Source: Escherichia marmotae (lineage in GTDB: Bacteria; Pseudomonadota; Gammaproteobacteria; Enterobacterales; Enterobacteriaceae). From it: 64,000 nucleotides of DNA. The notes beneath the pieces were generated by a model, which had not been told where the DNA came from, searched no databases, and saw only the letters and a program-made list of their open reading frames with translations. This document shows, one piece after another, positions 1 through 7,424 of this stretch (position 1 is the stretch's first letter; every line of letters begins with the position of its first letter). Both the position numbers and the translations under genes were made by a program. The stretch spans positions 4,092,001 through 4,156,000 of the forward strand of contig NZ_CP025979.1 of the NCBI RefSeq assembly GCF_002900365.1. The letters are read 5' to 3'.

Positions 1-179
1 ATGTCACCCGGCAAGAAGTCGGGATACCAACCCGCCATCAGTTGCGCCAGCGTGCTTTTGCCACTGCCGTTGTCCCCAAAGATGGCGATCATCCCCGGTT
101 CGTCATAGTAAAAGTCATAACAGAACGGAGGAATTGTTGAGTGTGTCGGGCAATAGCGAAACTGTTCTAACGTAACCAT
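1..179 (-). CDS. ECF transporter ATPase (EcfA-like), 5' part only
   Basis: The gene runs off the left edge, so only about the first 59 codons are visible. The start is the ATG at 177-179, which overlaps the end of the upstream T-component gene by 13 bp, as expected for a coupled operon. Around residue 36 is a P-loop, GDNGSGKST (Walker A), followed by LAQLMAGW, typical of ABC ATPases. By family it would hydrolyse ATP to drive uptake through the T and S membrane proteins encoded just upstream. The Walker B and signature motifs lie outside the window, so one- versus two-domain architecture cannot be judged. Confidence 0.85.
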   Translation of the reverse strand, partial: MVTLEQFRYCPTHSTIPPFCYDFYYDEPGMIAIFGDNGSGKSTLAQLMAGWYPDFLPGD

Positions 180-874
180 ATCCACGCTCCGAATTCTGCC
201 AGCATCAGCAAGATCATGGTGTAACGCGCCACTTTTTCTAGGTTACTGTCAGGTGGTGCCCACAGCGTAGTGCGCCGGTTGTGGAGTCGAAATGCCCGCA
301 TATCCAGCGCCGCGCCGCGGATCGCCAGATCGTTAAGCGCATTATGAGTTAGCGGAATAATTAACGCGGGCATAGTACGTAAACGTTGATACCAGCCTTC
401 ATCCAGCGGCACGCCGCGAGCGCGTTGTGCTTCATAAATAATCGCTAATTGTCGTTTTAACTGCTCAACGACCAATAACGGCCCGGCAAACAGATAAGCG
501 ACGCCCGGCGGCAGGCGAGAAGCAAACAAAGCGCGGATAAAACCTTGCACGGGGACGAATTGCATCCACAACTGTGAAGTTGAAACAATAGCCAGAATAC
601 GCAACCAGAGCGTAATGGCATGTGCCCACCGTTCTGGAGAGCGTGGCGCGTCACTTATCCATTCTGTCAGCCAGCCACCGTGCACCAGCCACAGACCGAC
701 GCCCAGCGAAAACATCAGCCAGGTGACATATTTTGCCCGCCGCCGCGTGGCCTTTAGCGCGATAAGGCAGAAAAAGGTCGCCGCGCTATAGATCGGCAAA
801 ATGGTCTGCGCGGGCAGGATAAGCGTGGTGCAGGCAGCCAGCGCCCACAACGTTAATGAGGTAAACGGATGCAT
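167..874 (-). CDS. ECF transporter T component (EcfT-like transmembrane protein)
   Basis: 235 residues with hydrophobic segments at the N-terminus (LTLWALAACTTLILP and following), near residue 50, around 90-130 and at the C-terminus. The basic cytoplasmic part around residues 140-180 contains EAQRARGVPLDEG, which matches the A-R-G coupling motif by which EcfT proteins dock on the ATPases. It lies between the substrate-binding S component (its ATG directly follows that stop codon) and the ATPase (13-bp overlap), the classic ECF arrangement. The protein should sit in the inner membrane and link ATP hydrolysis to movement of the S component. The substrate cannot be read from this subunit. Confidence 0.85.
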   Translation of the reverse strand: MHPFTSLTLWALAACTTLILPAQTILPIYSAATFFCLIALKATRRRAKYVTWLMFSLGVGLWLVHGGWLTEWISDAPRSPERWAHAITLWLRILAIVSTSQLWMQFVPVQGFIRALFASRLPPGVAYLFAGPLLVVEQLKRQLAIIYEAQRARGVPLDEGWYQRLRTMPALIIPLTHNALNDLAIRGAALDMRAFRLHNRRTTLWAPPDSNLEKVARYTMILLMLAEFGAWIWLR

Positions 875-1453
875 TTAGCGCACGGCGGCCATCATTGGAA
901 AATGGCGTGTGGTGCGAATCGGTAGTTGTCGCAGTAAAAGCCAGACAATCACCGCCGTGAGAATTTTATCGACCAGGTTAGCGCCTATCACCGTAATCGC
1001 CACTGATTCCACCAGGTTTTGCCCCATTGAATGTATCCAGGCGACGAACAAATCCGCTCCGCTACCGGTTACTCCGCCAAACAAGGCTGTACGCAGCGGC
1101 ACGGCAACAATTGTCACCGCAAGAGTAATAATCACCCCGCTGACAATGACTTTCGGCAGAGTACGGAACCAACCCGCTCGCGCCAGCCAACCCGCGACCA
1201 GACCGATGACCATCGCCACGGGGGCAAAAGCGGCGGCGATCGGGTCAGTCAGTAACCCCCAGAGTAAATTGGTCAGTAAGCCGGTCAGCATACCGATCAC
1301 TGGACCAAGCAGTACCGCGCTAATAAGCGTGCCGATGGAGTCGAGAAAAATAGGCAATTTGACTATGCTGGCCAGTTGACCGCCGATCATATTGATGGCG
1401 ATAGAGATAACGATCAGCACCAAAGCCTGACTGGAAAAGTGGCGACGCGCCAT
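875..1453 (-). CDS. ECF transporter S component, substrate unknown
   Basis: 192 residues, about six hydrophobic helices, glycine-rich loops (FLDSIGTLISAVLLGPVIG near residue 40) and a basic C-terminus, as in ECF substrate-specificity subunits. The stop TAA directly abuts the ATG of the T component. The start at 1453 has an AGAGAGG-type ribosome binding site about 8 bases upstream. An IS4 target duplication begins 10 bases upstream of the ATG (at 1464), so the natural 5' region and any promoter in the upstream gene are cut off by about 2.8 kb of insertion sequences. The ligand is not known. No vitamin biosynthesis gene lies nearby to suggest one. Confidence 0.8.
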   Translation of the reverse strand: MARRHFSSQALVLIVISIAINMIGGQLASIVKLPIFLDSIGTLISAVLLGPVIGMLTGLLTNLLWGLLTDPIAAAFAPVAMVIGLVAGWLARAGWFRTLPKVIVSGVIITLAVTIVAVPLRTALFGGVTGSGADLFVAWIHSMGQNLVESVAITVIGANLVDKILTAVIVWLLLRQLPIRTTRHFPMMAAVR

Positions 1454-1463
1454 AAGAAAACCT

Positions 1464-1475
1464 CTCTAAAGGGTG
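1464..1475. repeat. 12-bp target-site duplication, left copy (IS4)
   Basis: The sequence ctctaaagggtg directly precedes the first IS4 terminus and recurs exactly at 4286-4297 after the right IS4 terminus. IS4 is known to make 11-13 bp duplications. The pair shows that the whole block 1476-4285 occupies a single original IS4 insertion site. Joining the flanks restores the DUF296 gene stop directly upstream of the S-component ribosome binding site. Confidence 0.95.
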
Positions 1476-1534
1476 TAATGCCGATCAGTTAAGGATCAGT
1501 TGACCGATCCAGTGGCTGTGTAAGAATCCGGAAA
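1476..1534 (+). mobile_element. IS4 left-end fragment (first 59 bp)
   Basis: Identical to the first 59 bases of the complete IS4 at 2860-2918, including the 18-bp terminal repeat (taatgccgatcagttaag). It stops after ggaaa, inside the left arm of the terminator hairpin that IS4 carries ahead of its transposase. IS1414 follows directly. It is an extra left end, because the complete IS4 downstream has its own. Confidence 0.92.
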
Positions 1535-1606
1535 GAGCCTGTACATAGATTTGTGTAATTGCCTGATTTTGATATGTTCAATCCAGCATCAAATGAAGGT
1601 TAATTT

Positions 1607-2815
1607 ATGGACGAAAAACAGTTACAGGCTCTGGCTAACGAACTGGCCAAAAACCTCAAAACCCCTGAAGACCTCAGTCAGTTTGATCGGCTGCTGAAAA
1701 AGCTCAGCGTTGAAGCCGCTCTCAATGCAGAGATGACACACCATCCTGGGTATGAGAAAAATCAGTCCAGACCAGGAGCTAACTCCCGCAACGGTTTTTC
1801 CACAAAGACCGTTATCACAGGCGACGGTCCACTGGAACTGCGTACTCCGCGCGATCGTGACGGTACCTTCGAACCACAACTGGTAAAGAAAAATCAGACC
1901 CGTATTACCGGGATGGATAACCAGATCCTCTCGTTGTATGCCAAAGGGATGACCACCCGTGAGATAGCTGCTGCGTTCAAAGAACTGTATGACGCAGATG
2001 TTTCACCGGCACTGATATCAAAGGTTACCGATGCCGTGATGGAGCAGGTTGTAGAATGGCAAAACCGACCACTGGATGCTGTTTACCCCATTGTTTATCT
2101 TGACTGTATCGTCCTGAAAGTTCGGCAGGACAGTCGCGTCATCAACAAATCGGTGTTCCTGGCACTGGGCATCAATATCGAAGGTCAGAAAGAACTGCTG
2201 GGTATGTGGCTGGCCGAAAATGAAGGGGCGAAGTTCTGGCTCAATGTGCTGACTGAACTGAAAAACCGCGGTCTGAACGATATCCTCATCGCCTGTGTGG
2301 ATGGCCTGAAAGGCTTCCCGGATGCCATCAACACAGTATATCCGAAGGCCCGCATCCAGTTATGCATCGTGCATATGGTGCGCAACAGCCTGCGCTTCGT
2401 GTCATGGAAGGACTACAAAGCCGTCACTCGCGACCTGAAAGCGATTTATCAGGCTCCCACGGAAGAGGCAGGCCAGCAGGCACTGGAAGCGTTCGCTGCG
2501 GCCTGGGACTGTCGCTATCCTCAGATAAGCCGAAGCTGGCAGGCTAACTGGCCGAATCTTGCCACGTTCTTCGCTTATCCAACGGACATCCGCAAAGTGA
2601 TCTATACGACGAATGCCATCGAGTCGCTAAACAGCGTGATCCGCCATGCGCTCAAAAAGCGTAAAGTGTTCCCGACAGACGACTCGGTGAAAAAAGTGGT
2701 GTGGCTGGCAATCCAGTCTGCGTCCCAGAAATGGACGATGCCGTTGAAGGACTGGCGAATGGCAATGAGCCGCTTTATTATCGAGTTCGGTGACCGCCTG
2801 GACGGTCACTTCTGA
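1607..2815 (+). CDS. IS256-family (Mutator-type) transposase of IS1414
   Basis: 402 residues, full length for the family. The N-terminal part (about 60-130) has the basic, helical DNA-binding region ending in LYAKGMTTREIAA. The DDE catalytic core shows the first Asp in YPIVYLDCIVLKVR (about 165), the second in IACVDGLKGFPDAI (about 230), and the final Glu in the family signature TTNAIESLNSVIR (about 345). It should cut and rejoin the IS1414 ends. The frame is intact, so the element could still be mobile. The astA gene is encoded within codons 239-277 in the +1 frame. Confidence 0.95.
   Translation: MDEKQLQALANELAKNLKTPEDLSQFDRLLKKLSVEAALNAEMTHHPGYEKNQSRPGANSRNGFSTKTVITGDGPLELRTPRDRDGTFEPQLVKKNQTRITGMDNQILSLYAKGMTTREIAAAFKELYDADVSPALISKVTDAVMEQVVEWQNRPLDAVYPIVYLDCIVLKVRQDSRVINKSVFLALGINIEGQKELLGMWLAENEGAKFWLNVLTELKNRGLNDILIACVDGLKGFPDAINTVYPKARIQLCIVHMVRNSLRFVSWKDYKAVTRDLKAIYQAPTEEAGQQALEAFAAAWDCRYPQISRSWQANWPNLATFFAYPTDIRKVIYTTNAIESLNSVIRHALKKRKVFPTDDSVKKVVWLAIQSASQKWTMPLKDWRMAMSRFIIEFGDRLDGHF
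2322..2438 (+). CDS. astA: EAST1 heat-stable enterotoxin, nested in the IS1414 transposase gene
   Basis: Reading from the ATG at 2322 gives a 38-residue peptide ending at TGA 2436-2438. It begins MPSTQYIRRPASSYAS and ends GRTTKPSLAT, with four cysteines at positions 17, 20, 24 and 27. This is the EAST1 peptide as I know it, with alanine at residue 21. It lies wholly inside the transposase gene, shifted by one base relative to that frame, which is the known arrangement in IS1414. EAST1 is described as a small guanylin/STa-like secreted peptide of enteroaggregative and other E. coli. There is only a weak ribosome binding site (aagg, about 11 bases upstream), so expression from this copy is uncertain. 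Confidence 0.93.
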   Translation: MPSTQYIRRPASSYASCIWCATACASCHGRTTKPSLAT

Positions 2816-2849
2816 GAAAAGGCATTTACACAGAATCTTAAACAGGCTC

Positions 2850-2859
2850 CTTTCTGGTG
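2850..2859. other. 10-bp segment of unknown origin between IS1414 and IS4
   Basis: The bases ctttctggtg separate the right terminus of IS1414 from the left terminus of the complete IS4. They match neither the IS4 target duplication (beyond the final ggtg) nor the sequence to the left of IS1414. They probably come from the donor locus of a recombination event. Confidence 0.7.
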
Positions 2860-2908
2860 TAATGCCGATCAGTTAAGGATCAGTTGACCGATCCAGTGGC
2901 TGTGTAAG

Positions 2909-2943
2909 AATCCGGAAACGCTCACTCGTTTCCGGATTTTTTT
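2909..2943 (+). terminator. IS4 leader hairpin ahead of the transposase
   Basis: Arms aatccggaaacg (2909-2920) and cgtttccggatt (2927-2938) pair perfectly and are followed by a T run that reaches the transposase ATG at 2944. This is a rho-independent terminator placed to stop incoming transcripts, which would limit transposase expression from outside promoters. The equivalent hairpin in the extra left end is cut by IS1414 within its left arm (after 1534). Confidence 0.8.
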
Positions 2944-4272
2944 ATGCTCATTGGACAGGCCCTTGATCTGGTATCCCGTTACGATTCTCTGCGTAACCCA
3001 CTGACTTCTCTGGGGGATTACCTCGACCCCGAACTCATCTCTCGTTGCCTTGCCGAATCAGGTACTGTAACGCTACGCAAGCGCCGTCTTCCCCTCGAAA
3101 TGATGGTCTGGTGTATTGTTGGCATGGCGCTTGAGCGTAAAGAACCTCTTCACCAGATTGTGAATCGCCTGGACATCATGCTACCGGGCAATCGCCCCTT
3201 CGTTGCCCCCAGTGCCGTTATTCAGGCCCGCCAGCGCCTGGGAAGTGAGGCTGTCCGCCGCGTGTTCACGAAAACAGCGCAGCTCTGGCATAACACCACG
3301 CCGCATCCGCACTGGTGCGGCCTGACCCTGCTGGCCATCGATGGTGTGTTCTGGCGCACACCGGATACACCAGAGAACGATGCAGCCTTCCCCCGCCAGA
3401 CACATGCCGGGAACCCGGCGCTCTACCCGCAGGTCAAAATGGTCTGCCAGATGGAACTGACCAGCCATCTGCTGACGGCTGCAGCCTTCGGCACGATGAA
3501 GAACAGCGAAAATGAGCTTGCTGAGCAACTTATAGAACAAACCGGCGATAACACCCTGACGTTAATGGATAAAGGTTATTACTCACTGGGACTGTTAAAT
3601 GCCTGGAGCCAGGCGGGAGAACACCGCCACTGGATGATCCCTCTCAGAAAGGGAGCGCAATATGAAGAGATCAGAAAACTGGGTAAAGGCGATCATCTGG
3701 TGAAGCTGAAAACCAGCCCGCAGGCACGAAAAAAGTGGCCGGGGCTGGGAAATGAGGTGACAGCCCGCCTGCTGACCGTGACGCGCAAAGGAAAAGTCTG
3801 CCATCTGCTGACGTCGATGACGGACGCCATGCGCTTCCCCGGAGGAGAAATGGCGGATCTGTACAGTCATCGCTGGGAAATCGAACTGGGATACAGGGAG
3901 ATAAAACAGACGATGCAACTGAGCAGGCTGACGCTGAGAAGTAAAAAGCCGGAGCTTGTGGAGCAAGAGCTGTGGGGTGTCTTACTGGCTTATAATCTGG
4001 TGAGATATCAGATGATTAAAATGGCAGAACATCTGAAAGGTTACTGGCCGAATCAACTGAGTTTCTCAGAATCATGCGGAATGGTGATGAGAATGCTGAT
4101 GACATTGCAGGGCGCTTCACCGGGACGTATACCGGAGCTGATGCGCGATCTTGCAAGTATGGGACAACTTGTGAAATTACCGACAAGAAGGGAAAGAGCC
4201 TTCCCGAGAGTGGTAAAGGAGAGGCCCTGGAAATACCCCACAGCCCCGAAAAAGAGCCAGTCAGTTGCTTAA
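2944..4272 (+). CDS. IS4 transposase
   Basis: 442 residues, the standard IS4 length. DDE residues are recognisable as LLAIDGVFWR (about 135), TLMDKGYYS (about 208) and the Glu of the IS4-family signature Y-2-R-3-E-6-K, visible as YSHRWEIELGYREIK (about 308-322). The N-terminal domain (SLGDYLDPELISRCLAESG) is the usual IS4 DNA-binding part. The stop codon TAA lies within the right terminal repeat region. The frame is intact, so the element may be active. Confidence 0.97.
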   Translation: MLIGQALDLVSRYDSLRNPLTSLGDYLDPELISRCLAESGTVTLRKRRLPLEMMVWCIVGMALERKEPLHQIVNRLDIMLPGNRPFVAPSAVIQARQRLGSEAVRRVFTKTAQLWHNTTPHPHWCGLTLLAIDGVFWRTPDTPENDAAFPRQTHAGNPALYPQVKMVCQMELTSHLLTAAAFGTMKNSENELAEQLIEQTGDNTLTLMDKGYYSLGLLNAWSQAGEHRHWMIPLRKGAQYEEIRKLGKGDHLVKLKTSPQARKKWPGLGNEVTARLLTVTRKGKVCHLLTSMTDAMRFPGGEMADLYSHRWEIELGYREIKQTMQLSRLTLRSKKPELVEQELWGVLLAYNLVRYQMIKMAEHLKGYWPNQLSFSESCGMVMRMLMTLQGASPGRIPELMRDLASMGQLVKLPTRRERAFPRVVKERPWKYPTAPKKSQSVA

Positions 4273-4285
4273 CTGACTGGCATTA

Positions 4286-4297
4286 CTCTAAAGGGTG
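4286..4297. repeat. 12-bp target-site duplication, right copy (IS4)
   Basis: The sequence ctctaaagggtg is identical to 1464-1475. It ends one base before the stop codon of the DUF296 gene on the minus strand, so the insertion fell just outside that gene's coding region. Confidence 0.95.
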
Positions 4298-4729
4298 TTA
4301 TTTAACAGGGGAAATATGCAACTCGTCGTAACCAGAAAGCGCGCAAGGCTGGCGACTGAATGCCAGTTCTTCCAGGCTACCGATCACCAGTTCAAGGGTG
4401 GTGCGCACGGTACAGCCAGGCATCATATGACCGCCGAGCATTGCGCCGTGTGGGTCTGAAATGCAGAGATGAAGATGTTCACCTGTCTGTTCCAGTGTGC
4501 CGTTCAGTGCGATTACTTCAAACTTACCGCGAAGATGAGTGGTGTTTTCTTGCCCGGCATAGCGTAAGGCGACGTCAGTCAGACTGCCGGTACAACCCGC
4601 AATCCACGCGGCGTGAAGTTGTTGCTGTCGCGCGAAGGTGCGTAATTGAGAGAAAACTTCCTGATCGGGAAGCAGGCGCAGCGCGTAAAAGCGCGCAGTT
4701 GAAGAATAAAGGTGGGGCAATGTCATCAT
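4298..4729 (-). CDS. Stand-alone PCC/DUF296-domain protein
   Basis: 143 residues forming a single PCC (DUF296, PF03479) domain: ARFYALRLLPDQEVFSQLRTF at the N-terminus, AAWIAGCTGSLTDVALRY in the middle, then HLHLCISDPHGAMLGGHM, the conserved G-G-H motif, followed by the strand that ends ELVIGSLEELAF. In plants this domain sits beside AT-hooks; the function of free-standing bacterial copies is not established. The start has GGAG seven bases upstream, followed by two ATGs. Before the IS block arrived, its stop lay about 30 bases upstream of the ECF S-component start on the same strand, so it was probably the first gene of that operon. It is complete, but transcription to the transporter is now interrupted. 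Confidence 0.8.
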   Translation of the reverse strand: MMTLPHLYSSTARFYALRLLPDQEVFSQLRTFARQQQLHAAWIAGCTGSLTDVALRYAGQENTTHLRGKFEVIALNGTLEQTGEHLHLCISDPHGAMLGGHMMPGCTVRTTLELVIGSLEELAFSRQPCALSGYDELHISPVK

Positions 4730-5100
4730 TGAAGTACTCCGAAACTCGGACGTATTGCGGATGATATCGACGCGACATCAGTCATATTCTGATATAAATC
4801 AGGGTTTATGACGGCACAGCGAAAAGATTTTGCTACGCTTATTCGTGATTCTGCAAAGTGGAATAATTCCTGGCATACCATGGCCAAAAACGTGACGTAA
4901 GTCAGATAATTGTCTTCTTTGACTGGACAATCATTCCTTTTATTCCGCGTTTCGCTTATCCTAGCTGAAGCGTTTCAGTCGATTAAATGTTCGACAATTA
5001 ACCAATCAGTCGCAATTTGCGACAGGTAAGGTTTTCCCGAACGATTTGCTGGACTACTCTGTCTGGCAAATTTGCTTTGAGAAAGCCTTGCAGGAGACCT
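4730..5100. promoter_or_regulatory. Divergent regulatory region between DUF296 gene and epd
   Basis: 371 bp without a gene. It should hold the promoters for both the minus-strand DUF296/ECF operon and the plus-strand epd-pgk-fbaA run. A palindromic Cra-like operator is visible at 4964-4979, and the epd ribosome binding site (caggag) lies at about 5092-5097. A short inverted repeat around atatcagaatatgac (about 4780-4800) is near the DUF296 side. I could not settle on -35/-10 pairs by eye. Confidence 0.6.
4964..4979 (+). promoter_or_regulatory. Cra (FruR) operator upstream of epd
   Basis: gctgaagcgtttcagt differs at two positions from the palindromic Cra consensus gctgaaacgtttcagc. Cra control of the epd-pgk genes is established in E. 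coli, and the site lies about 120 bp before the epd start. It would repress these genes when fructose 1-phosphate or fructose 1,6-bisphosphate is scarce. Confidence 0.75.
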
Positions 5101-6120
5101 ATGACCGTACGCGTAGCGATAAATGGCTTCGGTCGCATCGGGCGTAATGTGGTTCGTGCTGTGTATGAATCCGGACGCCGGGCGGAAATCACCGTGGTGG
5201 CAATCAACGAACTGGCGGATGCTGCGGGCATGGCGCATTTGTTGAAATATGACACCAGTCATGGCCGTTTTGCATGGGAAGTGCGTCAGGAACGCGATCA
5301 ACTTTTTGTTGGTGATGACGCCATCCGCGTATTGCATGAACGTTCACTGCAATCGCTCCCCTGGCGTGAACTTGGCGTCGATGTGGTGCTCGATTGCACC
5401 GGCGTGTATGGCACCCGCGAGCATGGCGAAGCGCATATTGCCGCCGGGGCCCAAAAAGTGCTCTTTTCACATCCTGGCAGCAACGCTCTCGACGCAACTA
5501 TTGTTTATGGCGTCAATCAGGATCAACTTCGCGCGGAACATCGCATTGTTTCTAACGCTTCCTGTACCACGAATTGCATAATTCCCGTCATCAAATTGTT
5601 AGATGATGCGTACGGCATTGAGTCCGGCACTGTGACCACAATTCACTCCGCCATGCACGATCAGCAGGTTATTGATGCGTACCATCCCGACCTGCGCCGC
5701 ACTCGGGCCGCCAGTCAGTCGATCATCCCGGTCGATACTAAACTGGCCGCCGGTATCACGCGTTTTTTCCCGCAGTTTAACGATCGCTTTGAAGCGATTG
5801 CGGTACGTGTGCCAACCATTAATGTGACGGTAATCGACCTGAGCGTGACGGTGAAGAAACCTGTAAAAGCCAATGAAGTCAACCAGTTGTTGCAAAAGGC
5901 AGCACAAGGTGCATTTCATGGTATAGTTGACTATACGGAATTGCCGTTGGTCTCTGTAGATTTTAACCACGACCCGCACAGTGCCATTGTCGATGGCACC
6001 CAAACCCGGGTCAGTGGCGCACACCTGATCAAAACGTTGGTCTGGTGCGATAACGAATGGGGCTTTGCTAACCGAATGATCGACACGACGTTAGCGATGG
6101 CCGCTGTTGCTTTCAGGTAA
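5101..6120 (+). CDS. epd: D-erythrose-4-phosphate dehydrogenase
   Basis: 339 residues from the ATG at 5101, preceded by caggag; an upstream in-frame ATG at 5017 is rejected because homology begins at [14 protein letters not shown]. This is a GAPDH-family enzyme that oxidises erythrose 4-phosphate to 4-phosphoerythronate for pyridoxal phosphate synthesis. Visible are the NAD-binding [10 protein letters not shown] at residue 7 and the catalytic cysteine motif SNASCTTNC near residue 155. It is followed after 49 bp by pgk and then fbaA, the usual run. Nothing is unusual in the sequence. Confidence 0.98.
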
Positions 6121-6169
6121 GACGCAAGCAGCGTCTGCAAAACTTTTAGAATCAACGAGAGGATTCACC

Positions 6170-7333
6170 ATGTCTGTAATTAAGATGACCGATCTGGATC
6201 TTGCTGGGAAACGTGTATTTATCCGTGCGGATCTGAACGTACCAGTAAAAGACGGGAAAGTAACCAGCGACGCACGTATCCGTGCTTCTCTGCCGACCAT
6301 TGAACTGGCCCTGAAACAAGGCGCGAAAGTGATGGTAACTTCCCACCTGGGTCGTCCTACCGAAGGCGAGTACAACGAAGAATTCTCTCTGCTGCCGGTT
6401 GTTAACTACCTGAAAGACAAACTGTCTAACCCGGTTCGTCTGGTTAAAGATTACCTCGACGGCGTTGACGTTGCTGAAGGTGAACTGGTTGTTCTGGAAA
6501 ACGTTCGCTTCAACAAAGGCGAGAAGAAAGACGACGAAACCCTGTCCAAAAAATATGCTGCACTGTGTGACGTATTCGTAATGGACGCATTCGGTACTGC
6601 TCACCGCGCGCAGGCTTCTACTCATGGTATCGGTAAATTTGCTGACGTTGCGTGCGCAGGCCCGCTGCTGGCGGCTGAACTTGACGCGCTGGGTAAAGCA
6701 CTGAAAGAACCTGCTCGTCCGATGGTGGCTATCGTTGGTGGTTCTAAAGTTTCTACCAAACTGACCGTTCTGGATTCCCTGTCTAAAATCGCTGACCAGT
6801 TGATCGTTGGTGGTGGTATCGCAAACACCTTTATCGCGGCACAAGGCCACGATGTAGGTAAATCTCTGTACGAAGCAGACCTGGTTGACGAAGCAAAACG
6901 TCTGCTGACCACCTGCAACATCCCGGTTCCGTCTGATGTTCGCGTAGCAACTGAGTTCTCTGAAACTGCTCCGGCTACCCTGAAATCTGTTAACGACGTG
7001 AAAGCTGACGAGCAGATCCTGGATATCGGTGATGCTTCCGCACAGGAACTGGCTGAAATCCTGAAGAATGCGAAAACTATTCTGTGGAACGGCCCGGTTG
7101 GCGTGTTCGAATTCCCGAACTTCCGCAAAGGTACTGAAATCGTGGCTAACGCTATCGCAGATAGCGAAGCGTTCTCCATCGCTGGCGGCGGCGACACTCT
7201 GGCAGCAATCGACCTGTTCGGCATTGCTGACAAAATCTCCTACATCTCCACTGGTGGCGGCGCATTCCTTGAATTCGTAGAAGGTAAAGTACTGCCTGCA
7301 GTAGCGATGCTCGAAGAGCGCGCTAAGAAGTAA
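6170..7333 (+). CDS. pgk: Phosphoglycerate kinase
   Basis: 387 residues from the ATG at 6170 ([11 protein letters not shown]), with gagagg upstream. It transfers phosphate between 1,3-bisphosphoglycerate and ADP in glycolysis, in the cytoplasm. The N-terminal signature [11 protein letters not shown] (about 17-27), the interdomain GGSKVSTK and the nucleotide-site GGGDTLAAI (about 350) are present. Codon use is strongly biased toward highly expressed genes, which explains long spurious open frames on the opposite strand. A GC-rich hairpin (7343-7360) follows before fbaA. Confidence 0.99.
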
Positions 7334-7342
7334 AAAATCACA

Positions 7343-7366
7343 GGGCAGGGAAACCTGCCCTTGTTT
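7343..7366 (+). terminator. Hairpin between pgk and fbaA
   Basis: gggcaggg-aaa-cctgccc followed by ttgtttc. The short, interrupted T run suggests partial termination or an mRNA-stabilising or processing hairpin rather than a full stop. Confidence 0.5.
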
Positions 7367-7424
7367 CAGCGCGCTCATGTAGCACGCACTTTTTCTCAAG
7401 CCCGACGATACAGGACAAAGAAAC

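Larger units (their letters stand above)
1535..2849 (+). mobile_element. IS1414-type insertion sequence (IS256 family)
   Basis: About 1315 bp bounded by imperfect inverted repeats of about 29 bp. The left end starts gagcctgtacatag; the reverse complement of the right end starts gagcctgtttaaga; both continue to a shared tgtgtaa..tgcc. It carries a single 402-codon transposase and, nested in another frame, astA, the hallmark of IS1414. No matching target duplication is seen: the left flank is tccggaaa and the right flank ctttctgg. Ends are uncertain by one or two bases. Confidence 0.88.
2860..4285 (+). mobile_element. Complete IS4
   Basis: 1426 bp, the exact length of IS4. It is bounded by 18-bp inverted repeats: left taatgccgatcagttaag, and right cttaactgactggcatta, whose reverse complement differs from the left by one base. 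The right flank is the 12-bp duplication shared with position 1464. Transposase and leader hairpin are intact. Confidence 0.96.

Noticed and set aside
909..1379. 156-codon plus-strand frame in the ECF S-component gene
   Set aside because: Threonine- and isoleucine-rich mirror of a hydrophobic membrane protein gene.
1535..4285. Composite transposon formed by IS1414 and IS4
   Set aside because: The two belong to different families with different ends and carry no cargo between them; the shared 12-bp duplication belongs to IS4 only.
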